This document shows, piece after piece, positions 18,073-26,534 of a stretch of 64,000 bases of DNA. The stretch is from contig JAFYMC010000003.1 in NCBI GenBank assembly GCA_017556805.1, positions 1 to 64,000 of the forward strand, written 5' to 3'. Source of the stretch: Lachnospiraceae bacterium (GTDB taxonomy: Bacteria; Bacillota; Clostridia; Lachnospirales; Lachnospiraceae). The translations under genes were made by a program, and so were the position numbers. Under the pieces are notes generated by a model that was given only the letters and a program-made list of their open reading frames with translations, did not search any database and was not told where the DNA came from. Every line of letters starts with the position of its first letter. The stretch's first letter is position 1.

Positions 18073-19998
18073 TCAGATGTTATCTTGCGGTTCATGCACT
18101 TCTTTGGAACGGGTTACCACATTTTGCAATAAGACGCACATAGAAATACAACGAAAGGTTCCCTTGTCTTTCATTACATTCTCCTCACTACGTTCTTGTG
18201 CAGCCCAATTCTCCAGAGCATTCCAGTCCAGATATGCATCCCAATACTTTCGGTCTAATAGGCTGACATACCAGCCCTTTTGCTTCTTGTACTCCTCCTC
18301 GGATTGCTGCTCTTTGTGATAATTGGCCCAACTACCGGACTCCTTTGCAGTTACCGTATACAAAGACTCCGGCATTATATCTTTAAAGGCCTCTCTGAAA
18401 ATATAGCGATTTTTTTTGTGCTTTAAAAACATATGCCGCGGGATGGATACCGCAAAATCCACCAATCGATAATCCAAATACGGCACCATATACCGTGCTC
18501 CCGAATAAGCTCCCAGTAATGCCATCACATCCAAACGATTCCTGCTTCCTCCTTCTAAAATGTAAGCTTTTGAATCATAGGCAAACTTAAGAGACGGTCG
18601 CTCCATTACTGCACATTTTTCACAAAACTCTTTTTTTATGATGTTCTTTGCCAAAAAAACATTTTCGTAAGCCCCGCGCAATTGTTTTTTTGACTCGGAA
18701 AGATTCTTATAGCACAGTTTCAATGTTTGATACGGTCGAATTCTCCACCCCTTTGTTTTAGGCCACATAAAGTTCCAATAAGCACCATATTCCTTGTGAT
18801 AAAACAATTCATACGGGTTCCCTCTATGGCTGACTCCCTCATCCCCTCCGTGTCCCGTAAATACTACATTTATCCCTCTACGATTCATGAACTGAGACGT
18901 TTCTGAAATCGTCAAAGAATTTACATAGGGAGGCAACACATACATACGGTAGGGTCCTTCGTTCAATACCGGGTCTAGCCCGATTTGGCGTACCTTTTCG
19001 GTCGGAATGCTGTCCTCACTAAACACTACCGATTTTCCTCCGTAATTGCAGGTAATCCCTTCCTGCTTACATATATCATCAATTCTTTTACGCTCATCGT
19101 TTTCCGCATAAGGAATATCCTCCGGAGATGCAGACCATGAAAAATAAGTACAGTCTCTTCCTAACCGATGAATCAATATAGAAATCACACCGGAATCCAA
19201 TCCACCGGACAACTCTGCACCTACCGATCCCGAAACCGCATCCAATCTGCGTTTTACCGCATCCGTAATCAGTTCCTTCAACCGGTTGATATAGGCTTGT
19301 TCCGAGGATAAGCGAATCTTCTTACTTCCCAATCTCCAGTATTCCTTTTTCTCTGAAGTCATCCCGGTTTCCTTTAATGAGAAGGTCATATAAGAGGCCG
19401 GTTTCACACAAAAGATATGAGCAAACTCCGTTGTCTCTGTACTCATATACCCTGTTCCGAAAAGCTTGCTCCACAGCCATTTTTCATCCACCGCATCATC
19501 AACGCCCTGCATAGCAAGCAGACCGCGCATATCTGTCGAGAAAACCACGAACTCGTTATCCATATAGTAAAATAACGGCCGCACACCCAGATGATCCCGA
19601 AACAGCGTCACCTTCTGTTCCGCTTCCTCATAGATTGCGCCGCAAAAATCTCCGTTTACTTCCTTGAGGCCCTCAATACCGTATTTGTCGATACAAGATA
19701 GTAGCAACTCTTCGTCGGAGCAGGCTTCGGATACACCGGTCTTTTCCAAAAGTTCCTCACGATTATATAAAACAGCATCTATCACTGCATAGTTTCCGTC
19801 TTTTTTTAACACAGGACTACTCATTCCGAATGCATTTGAAAACCGCTCCGAAAAGCATCCCAAAAAGGCACCCGTTCCGATAAAGGTCTCCTCGTTATCG
19901 GTTCCGTATGCCTTATTCCAAAGTCTTAACTTTTCTCCATCCGTTCTTAAAGCAGTCTGCTTCGCTTCTGTTCCGAAATATCCATAAATTCCGCTCAT
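18073..19998 (-). CDS. Asparagine-synthase-type lasso peptide cyclase (C protein)
   Basis: 641 aa from ATG 19998 (GGAGG five bases upstream; the longer reading to 20031 is less likely). The N-terminal half resembles the class II glutaminase domain, but the catalytic Cys at position 2 is Ser (MSGIYGYFG), so glutamine hydrolysis should be lost, as in lasso cyclases. The C-terminal half is the ATP-pyrophosphatase synthase domain with GAELSGGLDSGVISIL (about 260-275) and later FREAFKDIMPESL. Lasso cyclases adenylate an Asp/Glu side chain of the core and join it to the new N-terminus. The gene lies directly downstream of the precursor gene. An alternative is a true amino acid amidotransferase, which the Ser2 and the context argue against. 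Confidence 0.75.
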   Translation of the reverse strand: MSGIYGYFGTEAKQTALRTDGEKLRLWNKAYGTDNEETFIGTGAFLGCFSERFSNAFGMSSPVLKKDGNYAVIDAVLYNREELLEKTGVSEACSDEELLLSCIDKYGIEGLKEVNGDFCGAIYEEAEQKVTLFRDHLGVRPLFYYMDNEFVVFSTDMRGLLAMQGVDDAVDEKWLWSKLFGTGYMSTETTEFAHIFCVKPASYMTFSLKETGMTSEKKEYWRLGSKKIRLSSEQAYINRLKELITDAVKRRLDAVSGSVGAELSGGLDSGVISILIHRLGRDCTYFSWSASPEDIPYAENDERKRIDDICKQEGITCNYGGKSVVFSEDSIPTEKVRQIGLDPVLNEGPYRMYVLPPYVNSLTISETSQFMNRRGINVVFTGHGGDEGVSHRGNPYELFYHKEYGAYWNFMWPKTKGWRIRPYQTLKLCYKNLSESKKQLRGAYENVFLAKNIIKKEFCEKCAVMERPSLKFAYDSKAYILEGGSRNRLDVMALLGAYSGARYMVPYLDYRLVDFAVSIPRHMFLKHKKNRYIFREAFKDIMPESLYTVTAKESGSWANYHKEQQSEEEYKKQKGWYVSLLDRKYWDAYLDWNALENWAAQERSEENVMKDKGTFRCISMCVLLQNVVTRSKEVHEPQDNI

Positions 19999-20070
19999 GC
20001 ATTCCTCCGTGTAGTGCCTTCTTTCCCCCAAAAGGTCTTTCGCTCTCTTTGCGGATTGCGCGTTCTGTCA

Positions 20071-20110
20071 AACAAAAAAAGCCTTGCGCCGGTATCCACC
20101 GGGCAAGGCT
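20071..20110 (-). terminator. Terminator between precursor and cyclase genes
   Basis: On the minus strand AGCCTTGC and GCAAGGCT form the stem, with an inner CCGGTGGATACCGG hairpin, followed by TTTTTTTG. It begins 8 bases after the precursor stop. Partial readthrough would give more precursor than enzyme, as in many peptide operons. Confidence 0.9.
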
Positions 20111-20117
20111 ATTCTTC

Positions 20118-20324
20118 TTACTTACCGCTAGTATAATCAGTCTCAGGAGTTACCTGCTCGTTCTTACCGGTCTCTTCCTCACCGTGCGGTCCACAAACGC
20201 CGTGCGGGGTGTCATTACCACAAAGACAATCACCCGTAATACCTTCGTACAGTGCCGGGAACCAGCCATCTGCGGTCTCGTTGATGTTAAGCTCTGCAAC
20301 TTCCGGTGCATTCCACTTCTTCAT
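20118..20324 (-). CDS. Putative lasso peptide precursor
   Basis: 68 aa from ATG 20324 (GGAGG eight bases upstream; an upstream TTG at 20339 overlaps the site). The leader MKKWNAPEVAELNINETA resembles the paeninodin leader MKKQYSKPSLEVLDVHQTM: basic start, aromatic-x-x-P (W4-P7), hydrophobic L12, and Thr at -2 (T17). Cleavage after A18 gives a core starting DGWFPALYE, placing E27 at core position 9, a standard lasso ring acceptor. If G20 were residue 1, E27 would be position 8. The tail is unusually long (about 41 residues) with three Cys (33, 35, 44), GDCLCGNDTP, and an acidic C-terminus ending DYTSGK. It has its own promoters and terminator and is followed by the cyclase gene. Confidence 0.7.
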   Translation of the reverse strand: MKKWNAPEVAELNINETADGWFPALYEGITGDCLCGNDTPHGVCGPHGEEETGKNEQVTPETDYTSGK

Positions 20325-20375
20325 TTTAATTTCCTCCAATCACAAAATAGTGTGTTACATTTCATTGATATCGGT

Positions 20376-20404
20376 ATCATACCTTACTCAGGATAGAAAT
20401 GCAA
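20376..20404 (-). promoter_or_regulatory. Proximal promoter of the precursor gene
   Basis: Minus strand: TTGCAT (20404-20399), 17 bp, TATGAT (20381-20376), about 50 bases before the precursor ATG. Confidence 0.65.
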
Positions 20405-20458
20405 CAATTCTAACATAATTGAAAGAATTTTTTTGCCTGGTGTTTTATTTTTTTATCT

Positions 20459-20488
20459 ATTATACCATAACTTACCTAATAATAACAA
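20459..20488 (-). promoter_or_regulatory. Distal promoter of the precursor gene
   Basis: Minus strand: TTGTTA (20488-20483), 18 bp, TATAAT (20464-20459). Its -35 overlaps a 12-bp perfect palindrome. Confidence 0.5.
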
Positions 20489-20495
20489 CGTTGTT
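20484..20495. promoter_or_regulatory. Palindromic candidate operator
   Basis: AACAACGTTGTT is a perfect 12-bp palindrome between the divergent precursor and rmlC promoters. It could be a binding site for a dimeric regulator; the response regulator at 17354 is one candidate. No second copy was noticed. Confidence 0.4.
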
Positions 20496-20536
20496 TATTT
20501 AAAATATACAAATGTAGGTCTTAAAAGAATTAGGTC

Positions 20537-20565
20537 TTGCATGTTGCAGGATTGGCGAGTATAAT
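20537..20565 (+). promoter_or_regulatory. Promoter of the rml/exopolysaccharide operon
   Basis: TTGCAT (20537-20542), 17 bp, TATAAT (20560-20565), about 78 bases before the rmlC start. It is the likely entry for the long plus-strand operon. Confidence 0.75.
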
Positions 20566-20642
20566 AAAAGTGGATTTATATGTCAAAAAATAACGATTTA
20601 TATTTCATAATAGAATTTATTGCGGAGGATAGAAAGATAAAA

Positions 20643-21215
20643 ATGGGTAAATTTACATTTAACAGTACTCCGATTGAGGGACTGTACGTAGTGGAACCGA
20701 CGGTGTTTGCGGATCAGAGAGGGTATTTTATGGAGACTTATAACGATGAGTTTGCACCGTATGTGAAGCATTTGGACGGGACTTTATGCGATTATGTGCA
20801 GGATAATGAGAGTTGTTCCAGAAAGGGAGTGCTCCGGGGATTACATATGCAGCTGACACAGCCTCAGGGGAAGCTGGTGCGGGTGTTGCAGGGTGAGGTA
20901 TATGATGTAGCGGTGGATGCCAGAAAGGACAGCCCGACCTACGGACAGTATTTCGGTGTGGTGCTTTCTGCGGAGAATAAGAAGCAGTTTTTGATTCCGG
21001 AGGGCTTTTTGCACGGATTTGCGGTGCTTTCCGAATCGGCCACCTTTGCTTATAAGTGTACGAGACTGTATGCGCCGGGAGATGAGTTCGGTGTTATGTG
21101 GAATGATAAGGGACTTAACATTCCGTGGCCGGTAACCGAGGCAGAAGCGATACTGGCGGAGAAGGATAAAAAGAACCATAACTTTTCGGAACTGACGGAA
21201 GTTTTGGGACGGTAA
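20643..21215 (+). CDS. rfbC: dTDP-4-dehydrorhamnose 3,5-epimerase
   Basis: 190 aa from ATG 20643, where the family sequence begins (KFTFNSTPIEGLYVVEP); an earlier in-frame ATG at 20580 has no ribosome site. RmlC cupin fold with VFADQRGYFMETYN, the catalytic His in VLRGLHMQ and the LIPEGFLHGFAVLSE motif. It converts dTDP-4-keto-6-deoxyglucose to the L-rhamnose precursor. First of four adjacent genes that together make dTDP-L-rhamnose. Confidence 0.95.
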   Translation: MGKFTFNSTPIEGLYVVEPTVFADQRGYFMETYNDEFAPYVKHLDGTLCDYVQDNESCSRKGVLRGLHMQLTQPQGKLVRVLQGEVYDVAVDARKDSPTYGQYFGVVLSAENKKQFLIPEGFLHGFAVLSESATFAYKCTRLYAPGDEFGVMWNDKGLNIPWPVTEAEAILAEKDKKNHNFSELTEVLGR

Positions 21216-21227
21216 GGAGAGAAACAG

Positions 21228-22112
21228 ATGAAAGGTATTATTTTAGCAGGCGGGTCCGGTACGAGATTGTATCCGCTCACCATGGTGACTTCCAAGCAAT
21301 TACTTCCGGTTTATGACAAGCCGATGATTTACTATCCGTTGTCAACATTGATGTTGGCCGGAATCAAGGATATTTTGATTATTTCCACCCCGCAGGATTT
21401 GCCGAATTTTGAGAGACTTCTCGGAGACGGCAGTCGGTACGGTGTGTCTCTTTCCTATAAGGTACAGCCGTCACCGGACGGTCTTGCCCAGGCGTTTTTG
21501 CTTGGTGAGGAGTTTATCGGAGATGAGCCGTGTGCCATGGTGCTTGGGGATAATATTTTCTACGGTAACGGCTTCCGTAAGCTTTTGCAGGAGGCGGTTG
21601 CCGGCGGAGAAGAAGGCAAGGCCACCATTTTCGGTTATTACGTAAATGACCCGGAGCGGTTCGGTATTGTAGAGTTTGATGAAAACGGTAAGGTTATCTC
21701 GGTAGAAGAAAAGCCGAAGCAGCCGAAGTCCAATTATTGTATTACGGGTCTTTATTTCTATGACAAGCGGGTGGTGGAGTACGCAAAGACCATTAAGCCG
21801 TCCGCAAGAGGAGAGCTTGAGATTACGGATTTGAACCGCATCTATCTGGAGTGCGGCGATTTGAATGTAAAGCTTTTGGGCCGTGGCTTTGCATGGTTGG
21901 ATACCGGTACCATGGACAGTCTGTTGGAGGCATCGGACTTTGTACAGATGATTCAGAAGAGACAGGGCATCGAGATTTCCGCACCGGAGGAGATTGCTTA
22001 CATAAACGGATGGATTTCTAAGGAAACCCTTCTTTCTTCTGCAGCGGAATATGGCAAGTCTCCGTACGGTGAGCATTTAAGAAGAGTAGCAGAAGGTAAA
22101 ATTCAGTACTAA
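21228..22112 (+). CDS. rfbA: Glucose-1-phosphate thymidylyltransferase
   Basis: 294 aa. Nucleotidyltransferase signature [16 protein letters not shown] at the N-terminus, then [20 protein letters not shown] and LGDNIFYG, the standard RmlA motifs. It makes dTDP-glucose from dTTP and glucose-1-phosphate. It starts 12 bases after rfbC with AAGGAG upstream, so the two are translated from one message. Confidence 0.97.
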   Translation: MKGIILAGGSGTRLYPLTMVTSKQLLPVYDKPMIYYPLSTLMLAGIKDILIISTPQDLPNFERLLGDGSRYGVSLSYKVQPSPDGLAQAFLLGEEFIGDEPCAMVLGDNIFYGNGFRKLLQEAVAGGEEGKATIFGYYVNDPERFGIVEFDENGKVISVEEKPKQPKSNYCITGLYFYDKRVVEYAKTIKPSARGELEITDLNRIYLECGDLNVKLLGRGFAWLDTGTMDSLLEASDFVQMIQKRQGIEISAPEEIAYINGWISKETLLSSAAEYGKSPYGEHLRRVAEGKIQY

Positions 22113-22164
22113 AATTTTCAAAGTGCACATGAAGTGTGTAAATATAGAGACGAGGAGAGGATCT

Positions 22165-23184
22165 ATGAATATCATAGTAACAGGCGGTGCCGGTTTTATA
22201 GGTTCCAATTTTGTATTTCATATGTTAAAGAAGTATCCGGACTATCGTATCATTTGTCTGGATAAGCTGACCTACGCAGGCAATTTGTCTACTTTAGAGC
22301 CGGTGATGAAGAATCCGAATTTCCGGTTTGTAAAGGCGGATATTTGTGACAGAGAAGCAGTGTATCAATTGTTTGAGGAAGAGCATCCGGATATGGTGGT
22401 AAACTTTGCGGCGGAGAGCCATGTGGACCGTTCCATTGAGAATCCGGGCGTGTTCTTAGAAACCAATATTATGGGTACCCAGGTGCTGATGGATGCCTGC
22501 AGAAAGTACGGTATCAAGCGGTATCATCAGGTATCTACGGATGAGGTGTACGGCGATTTGCCGCTTGACCGTCCGGACTTATTCTTTACGGAGGAGACTC
22601 CGATTCATACCAGTTCTCCGTACAGCAGTTCCAAGGCGGCAGCGGATTTATTGGTGCAGGCGTATCACAGAACCTACGGGTTGCCGGTGACCATCAGCCG
22701 TTGCAGTAACAATTACGGCCCGTATCATTTCCCGGAAAAGCTCATTCCGCTCATGATTGCCAATGCGTTAAACGATAAGCCGCTTCCGGTATACGGCGAG
22801 GGTATTAATGTCCGCGACTGGTTGTATGTGGAAGACCATTGTAAGGCAATTGATTTGATTATTCATAAGGGTAAGGTAGGCGAGGTGTACAATATCGGTG
22901 GTCATAACGAGATGCGTAACATCGACATTGTAAAGCTCATTTGTAAGGAGCTTGGTAAGCCGGAGAGCCTCATTACCTATGTAACCGACCGTAAAGGACA
23001 TGACATGCGCTATGCCATTGACCCGACCAAGATCCACAATGAATTGGGCTGGCTTCCGGAGACGAAGTTTGCGGACGGTATCGTAAAGACCATTCAGTGG
23101 TATCTGGACAACAAGGAATGGTGGGAGACCATTATTTCCGGCGAGTATCAGAATTACTACGAGCAGATGTACGGAAATAGATAG
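22165..23184 (+). CDS. rfbB: dTDP-glucose 4,6-dehydratase
   Basis: 339 aa from ATG 22165 (GAGGAGAGG upstream). Extended SDR fold with NAD-binding TGGAGFIGSNF, catalytic YSSSKAAAD (Tyr-x3-Lys) and the dehydratase residues DE in STDEVYGDL. It removes water from dTDP-glucose to give the 4-keto-6-deoxy sugar. Length and motifs are typical of RmlB. Confidence 0.97.
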   Translation: MNIIVTGGAGFIGSNFVFHMLKKYPDYRIICLDKLTYAGNLSTLEPVMKNPNFRFVKADICDREAVYQLFEEEHPDMVVNFAAESHVDRSIENPGVFLETNIMGTQVLMDACRKYGIKRYHQVSTDEVYGDLPLDRPDLFFTEETPIHTSSPYSSSKAAADLLVQAYHRTYGLPVTISRCSNNYGPYHFPEKLIPLMIANALNDKPLPVYGEGINVRDWLYVEDHCKAIDLIIHKGKVGEVYNIGGHNEMRNIDIVKLICKELGKPESLITYVTDRKGHDMRYAIDPTKIHNELGWLPETKFADGIVKTIQWYLDNKEWWETIISGEYQNYYEQMYGNR

Positions 23185-23225
23185 AATCAGAATAAAGAAT
23201 GAGTTGAGATAGAGGAGTGGACCGG

Positions 23226-24149
23226 ATGAAGGTATTTGTAACCGGTGTGTCGGGCCAGTTGGGCTACGATGTGGTAAAGGAGCTTCTTGGCCGCGGTTAT
23301 GCGGTAGTGGGAAGCGATATTGCGGAGAACGAAAAAAGTGCTTCTTTGACGGAGGCGGCAAAGGGTGCGGCATCCTATGAGTTTGCGATACTTGATATCA
23401 CGGATGGTGTGGCAACGGATGCATTATTACAGCAAGTGAAGCCGGATGCGGTGGTGCACTGTGCAGCGTGGACTGCGGTGGATGCGGCTGAGGATGAAGA
23501 AAATATCGAAAAGGTAAAGGCGGTCAATGTGACCGGTACCCGCAACATTGCGACGGTATGTAAGGCTCTTGACTGTAAGATGATTTACATCAGCACGGAC
23601 TATGTGTTTAACGGACAGGGTGAGACTCCGTGGGAGGCGGATTGTACGGAGTATGCACCCCTCAGTGTGTACGGACAGACGAAGCTTGAGGGAGAACTGG
23701 CGGTAAAGGAGCTTTTGACAAAGTACTTTATCGTGCGGATTGCCTGGGTATTCGGCTTAAACGGCAATAATTTCATCAAGACCATGTTAAATATCGGAAA
23801 GAAGTATGATACCCTCCGTGTGGTATCCGACCAAATCGGTACCCCGACCTATACGCCGGATCTGGCACGTCTTTTGGCGGATATGGCGGAGACGGAGAAG
23901 TACGGCTGTTACCATGCCACCAACGAGGGCGGATTTATCAGCTGGTATGACTTTGCCTGCGAGATATTTAAGCGGGCGGGCTATGACACGAAGGTGACTC
24001 CGGTAACCACCGAGGAGTACGGACTTTCTAAGGCAAAGAGGCCGTTTAACAGCAGGTTGGATAAGAGTAAGTTGGTACAAATGGGGTTTGTGCCGTTGCC
24101 GGAGTGGCAGGATGCATTGGCGCGGTATTTGAAGGAAATAGAGGCTTAA
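23226..24149 (+). CDS. rfbD: dTDP-4-dehydrorhamnose reductase
   Basis: 307 aa from ATG 23226 (AGAGGAG upstream; the GTG at 23217 overlaps it). SDR fold with VTGVSGQLGYDV at the N-terminus, STDYVFNGQGETPW, and active-site YGQTKLEGE. It catalyses the last step to dTDP-L-rhamnose and completes rmlCABD, implying rhamnose in the polymer built by the downstream genes. Confidence 0.96.
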   Translation: MKVFVTGVSGQLGYDVVKELLGRGYAVVGSDIAENEKSASLTEAAKGAASYEFAILDITDGVATDALLQQVKPDAVVHCAAWTAVDAAEDEENIEKVKAVNVTGTRNIATVCKALDCKMIYISTDYVFNGQGETPWEADCTEYAPLSVYGQTKLEGELAVKELLTKYFIVRIAWVFGLNGNNFIKTMLNIGKKYDTLRVVSDQIGTPTYTPDLARLLADMAETEKYGCYHATNEGGFISWYDFACEIFKRAGYDTKVTPVTTEEYGLSKAKRPFNSRLDKSKLVQMGFVPLPEWQDALARYLKEIEA

Positions 24150-24200
24150 TGCAGCAGTATAGGGCGAGAGATTAGGAGAAAGGTATTTAGGAGTGAAGGT

Positions 24201-26513
24201 ATGAAGCATGTTCTTCGATTGATTACGGTGGCAGTGGTTTTGCTTCTCGTAGTCTTTGGATTTTATGAATATAAGAGAAGTCATACGACCCGGGAGACTT
24301 ATCCCGGGATAGAGGATTTGGTAACAAAGGAACCGGAGAGGAAGATAACCCTATTGCCGATTGGCGTAGGCGAGGAAACGGTTACCCGTGTAGAGAATGC
24401 TACCGGAGGAGACAAGGTCGCTTCAAACAAGAACGAAGGGAAGACCGAAAGTAAGGTGACACCGCAGATGTTACCGACGGCGGCTCCGACAGCCACCCCG
24501 GAACCGATTGCAACAGCAACGGCAGTACCGACAGCTACACCTGTCGCAGAGAATCCGGTTACGGAAGAACCGAAGGCGACACCGTATGTGCTGGCACTTG
24601 AAAATCAGCCGGGTGTACAGGAGGGCTGGGGAAAAATTAAGTCTTCCATTACGGCATCCCTTACCATGAGCAGTCTTCCGCAGCAGGGTGCGGGTAGCGT
24701 AAAAAGAGTAGACAGTACAAAGAATACTTCGGTCCTGATTTCTTCCGAGATGCCGTTAAAGATGTACGGCTTATACGAGGGAGATCAGGGGAAGTTGTAT
24801 CGTCACGTGGGAGTGACGTATGTAGGAAACGAATATTACGGTTACATTTTAGCTGATAGAGTTGAGGAATGTGCGGAAGAGGATGTGGTACTTCCGACGC
24901 CGACCGCAACGGCAGTACCTGCTCCGACAGAGGTGCCGGTGTGGAGGCCGACGACAGCACCTGCTCCGACAAACGAACCGGTGTGGAGACCGACAGCGAC
25001 GCCTGTACCGACAACACGTCCGGTGGCAACAGCAACGCCTGTGCCGACGGTAACGGCAACGCCAAGACCGACTGCGGGACCGGTATGGATTCCTACAGCA
25101 ACACCGACAGCAAGACCGGTGGCAACGGCAACGCCTGTACCGACTGCGACGGCTCGCCCGATGGCAACAGCAACGCCTGTGCCGACAACGGCACCGGTGT
25201 GGATACCGACTCCGACGGCTCGTCCGATAGCGACGGCAACACCAAGGCCGACGGCCACACCTGTACCGACTCCGACGCCTAGACCGACAGCAACGCCTGC
25301 TCCAACGGCCACACTGGTACCGACCGCGACGCCGATACCGACCGTGACGCCAGTGCCGGTTTTGGAAAGGGTAACGGCAGGAGAGTATGACTATCGGGTA
25401 ATTCCGGATAAGTATAATACGGGATGTTCCGGTTCCCTGACAAAGATTAACAGTGCGTGTACGGTGGATGGAGTGGAGTATTCACTGGGTAACAACGGAA
25501 CTATGCTCGTAATCGATTGGTATTACCGTAATAAGGATGCAGCGACGGATATAGTAATTCGCAATGTGGATTTTTCTGATTTGGATTTTGGAATTCGAAA
25601 TGCTGCTTCTGTAGATGTACAGAGAATGGTACGGTTTGAAAACTGTAAGTTCGGTAATGTGTCGGTGGAGGTTGAGCAAGAGAGTGCGCAATACATTTTT
25701 GTAGATTGTTCTTTTGTAAGATTTCAAGGAAGTAACAGCAGTTTTGAGAACTGTTTTTTTGGCGGTAGTAGCGGAGATGCTATGAACCCATTCCGGAATA
25801 TTACAGTGATAGACAGTTATTTCTGCGAATTTCCGCAATGGAATGATAATGGAATTCATACGGATGCCGTGCAGGTGTACGGGAAAGCGGATATTGATGC
25901 TATGAATATTACATTTTCTAATTGCCGTATTGAAATTCCGATTATCAAGGTGGACGGAAGAAAGACTCTAATTAATGCATGTCTCGCAGTAGGAATGGAG
26001 TATAGTAATGCACAGAACTTTTTGTTTGAGGATTGTATTATAAACGGTGGAGGATATAGTATTTATGCAACAAAAAAAGGTGATTGGGTATTAGATGATG
26101 TAGTATTCCGTAACATTTCTGTAGGCAAAGGGCGTCTCTTTGGTGAGATATATCCACATATAGCGGACGGTGTGGTATTCGACAATGTATACAGTACCGA
26201 ACAGCTCTATGTAGCCTCTGTCTGGAGAGATTCTTTAGGAAAGATACATTTAAGTGTTACTAACGACACTGCAGAAGATAAGTTCCTTATAGTGGTAACG
26301 GAGAATGGAAGACAAGAGATTTTTATTCCGTGTAAGGCTACCGCAGAGGCAGAGGGGGCAAGGGAGTATTATGATCTACCGATTGACATCGAGGTTGTGA
26401 CCGCGGATGCAGGTAGTAGCTGGGTGGTATGCTACGACGGAGAGGAAACAGCCGAGAATCAGATTCGTTTTGTGAACTGGGGCTATAGCGAGGTATACCG
26501 CGAGATAAAGTAG
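24201..26513 (+). CDS. Secreted Pro-Thr repeat protein with beta-helix-like C-terminal domain (paralog 2)
   Basis: 770 aa. Signal anchor at about 3-23, then a short PT block (about 93-120), a compact domain (about 130-230, SH3-like in appearance: MYGLYEGDQGKLYRHVGVTY), a long PT tract (about 231-390) with VWRPT and VWIPT inserts, and a C-terminal domain (about 390-770) closely similar over its full length to that of the protein at 14501 (DYRVIPDKYNTGC, DWYYRNK, CFFGGSSGDAMNPFRNI, SNCRIEIPIIK). Unlike paralog 1 it has no riboswitch and lies inside the polysaccharide operon. It probably attaches to or acts on the surface glycan (inference). Confidence 0.8.
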   Translation: MKHVLRLITVAVVLLLVVFGFYEYKRSHTTRETYPGIEDLVTKEPERKITLLPIGVGEETVTRVENATGGDKVASNKNEGKTESKVTPQMLPTAAPTATPEPIATATAVPTATPVAENPVTEEPKATPYVLALENQPGVQEGWGKIKSSITASLTMSSLPQQGAGSVKRVDSTKNTSVLISSEMPLKMYGLYEGDQGKLYRHVGVTYVGNEYYGYILADRVEECAEEDVVLPTPTATAVPAPTEVPVWRPTTAPAPTNEPVWRPTATPVPTTRPVATATPVPTVTATPRPTAGPVWIPTATPTARPVATATPVPTATARPMATATPVPTTAPVWIPTPTARPIATATPRPTATPVPTPTPRPTATPAPTATLVPTATPIPTVTPVPVLERVTAGEYDYRVIPDKYNTGCSGSLTKINSACTVDGVEYSLGNNGTMLVIDWYYRNKDAATDIVIRNVDFSDLDFGIRNAASVDVQRMVRFENCKFGNVSVEVEQESAQYIFVDCSFVRFQGSNSSFENCFFGGSSGDAMNPFRNITVIDSYFCEFPQWNDNGIHTDAVQVYGKADIDAMNITFSNCRIEIPIIKVDGRKTLINACLAVGMEYSNAQNFLFEDCIINGGGYSIYATKKGDWVLDDVVFRNISVGKGRLFGEIYPHIADGVVFDNVYSTEQLYVASVWRDSLGKIHLSVTNDTAEDKFLIVVTENGRQEIFIPCKATAEAEGAREYYDLPIDIEVVTADAGSSWVVCYDGEETAENQIRFVNWGYSEVYREIK
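24895..25360 (+). repeat. Pro-Thr codon repeat tract of paralog 2
   Basis: About 465 bases of irregular ACGCCTGTACCGAC-like units encoding TATPVPT repeats. It is less regular than the tract in paralog 1, with VWIPT and ARPVATATPVPT variants. Confidence 0.85.
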
Positions 26514-26534
26514 ATCCGGAAAGGAAAGAGCATA

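Noticed and set aside
18073..19998. Asparagine synthetase of primary metabolism
   Set aside because: The catalytic Cys2 is replaced by Ser and the gene sits behind a precursor-like peptide gene, which fits a lasso cyclase better.
24661..25312. Open frames opposite or out of frame with the second Pro-Thr tract
   Set aside because: Same low-complexity cause; the in-frame secreted protein explains the region.
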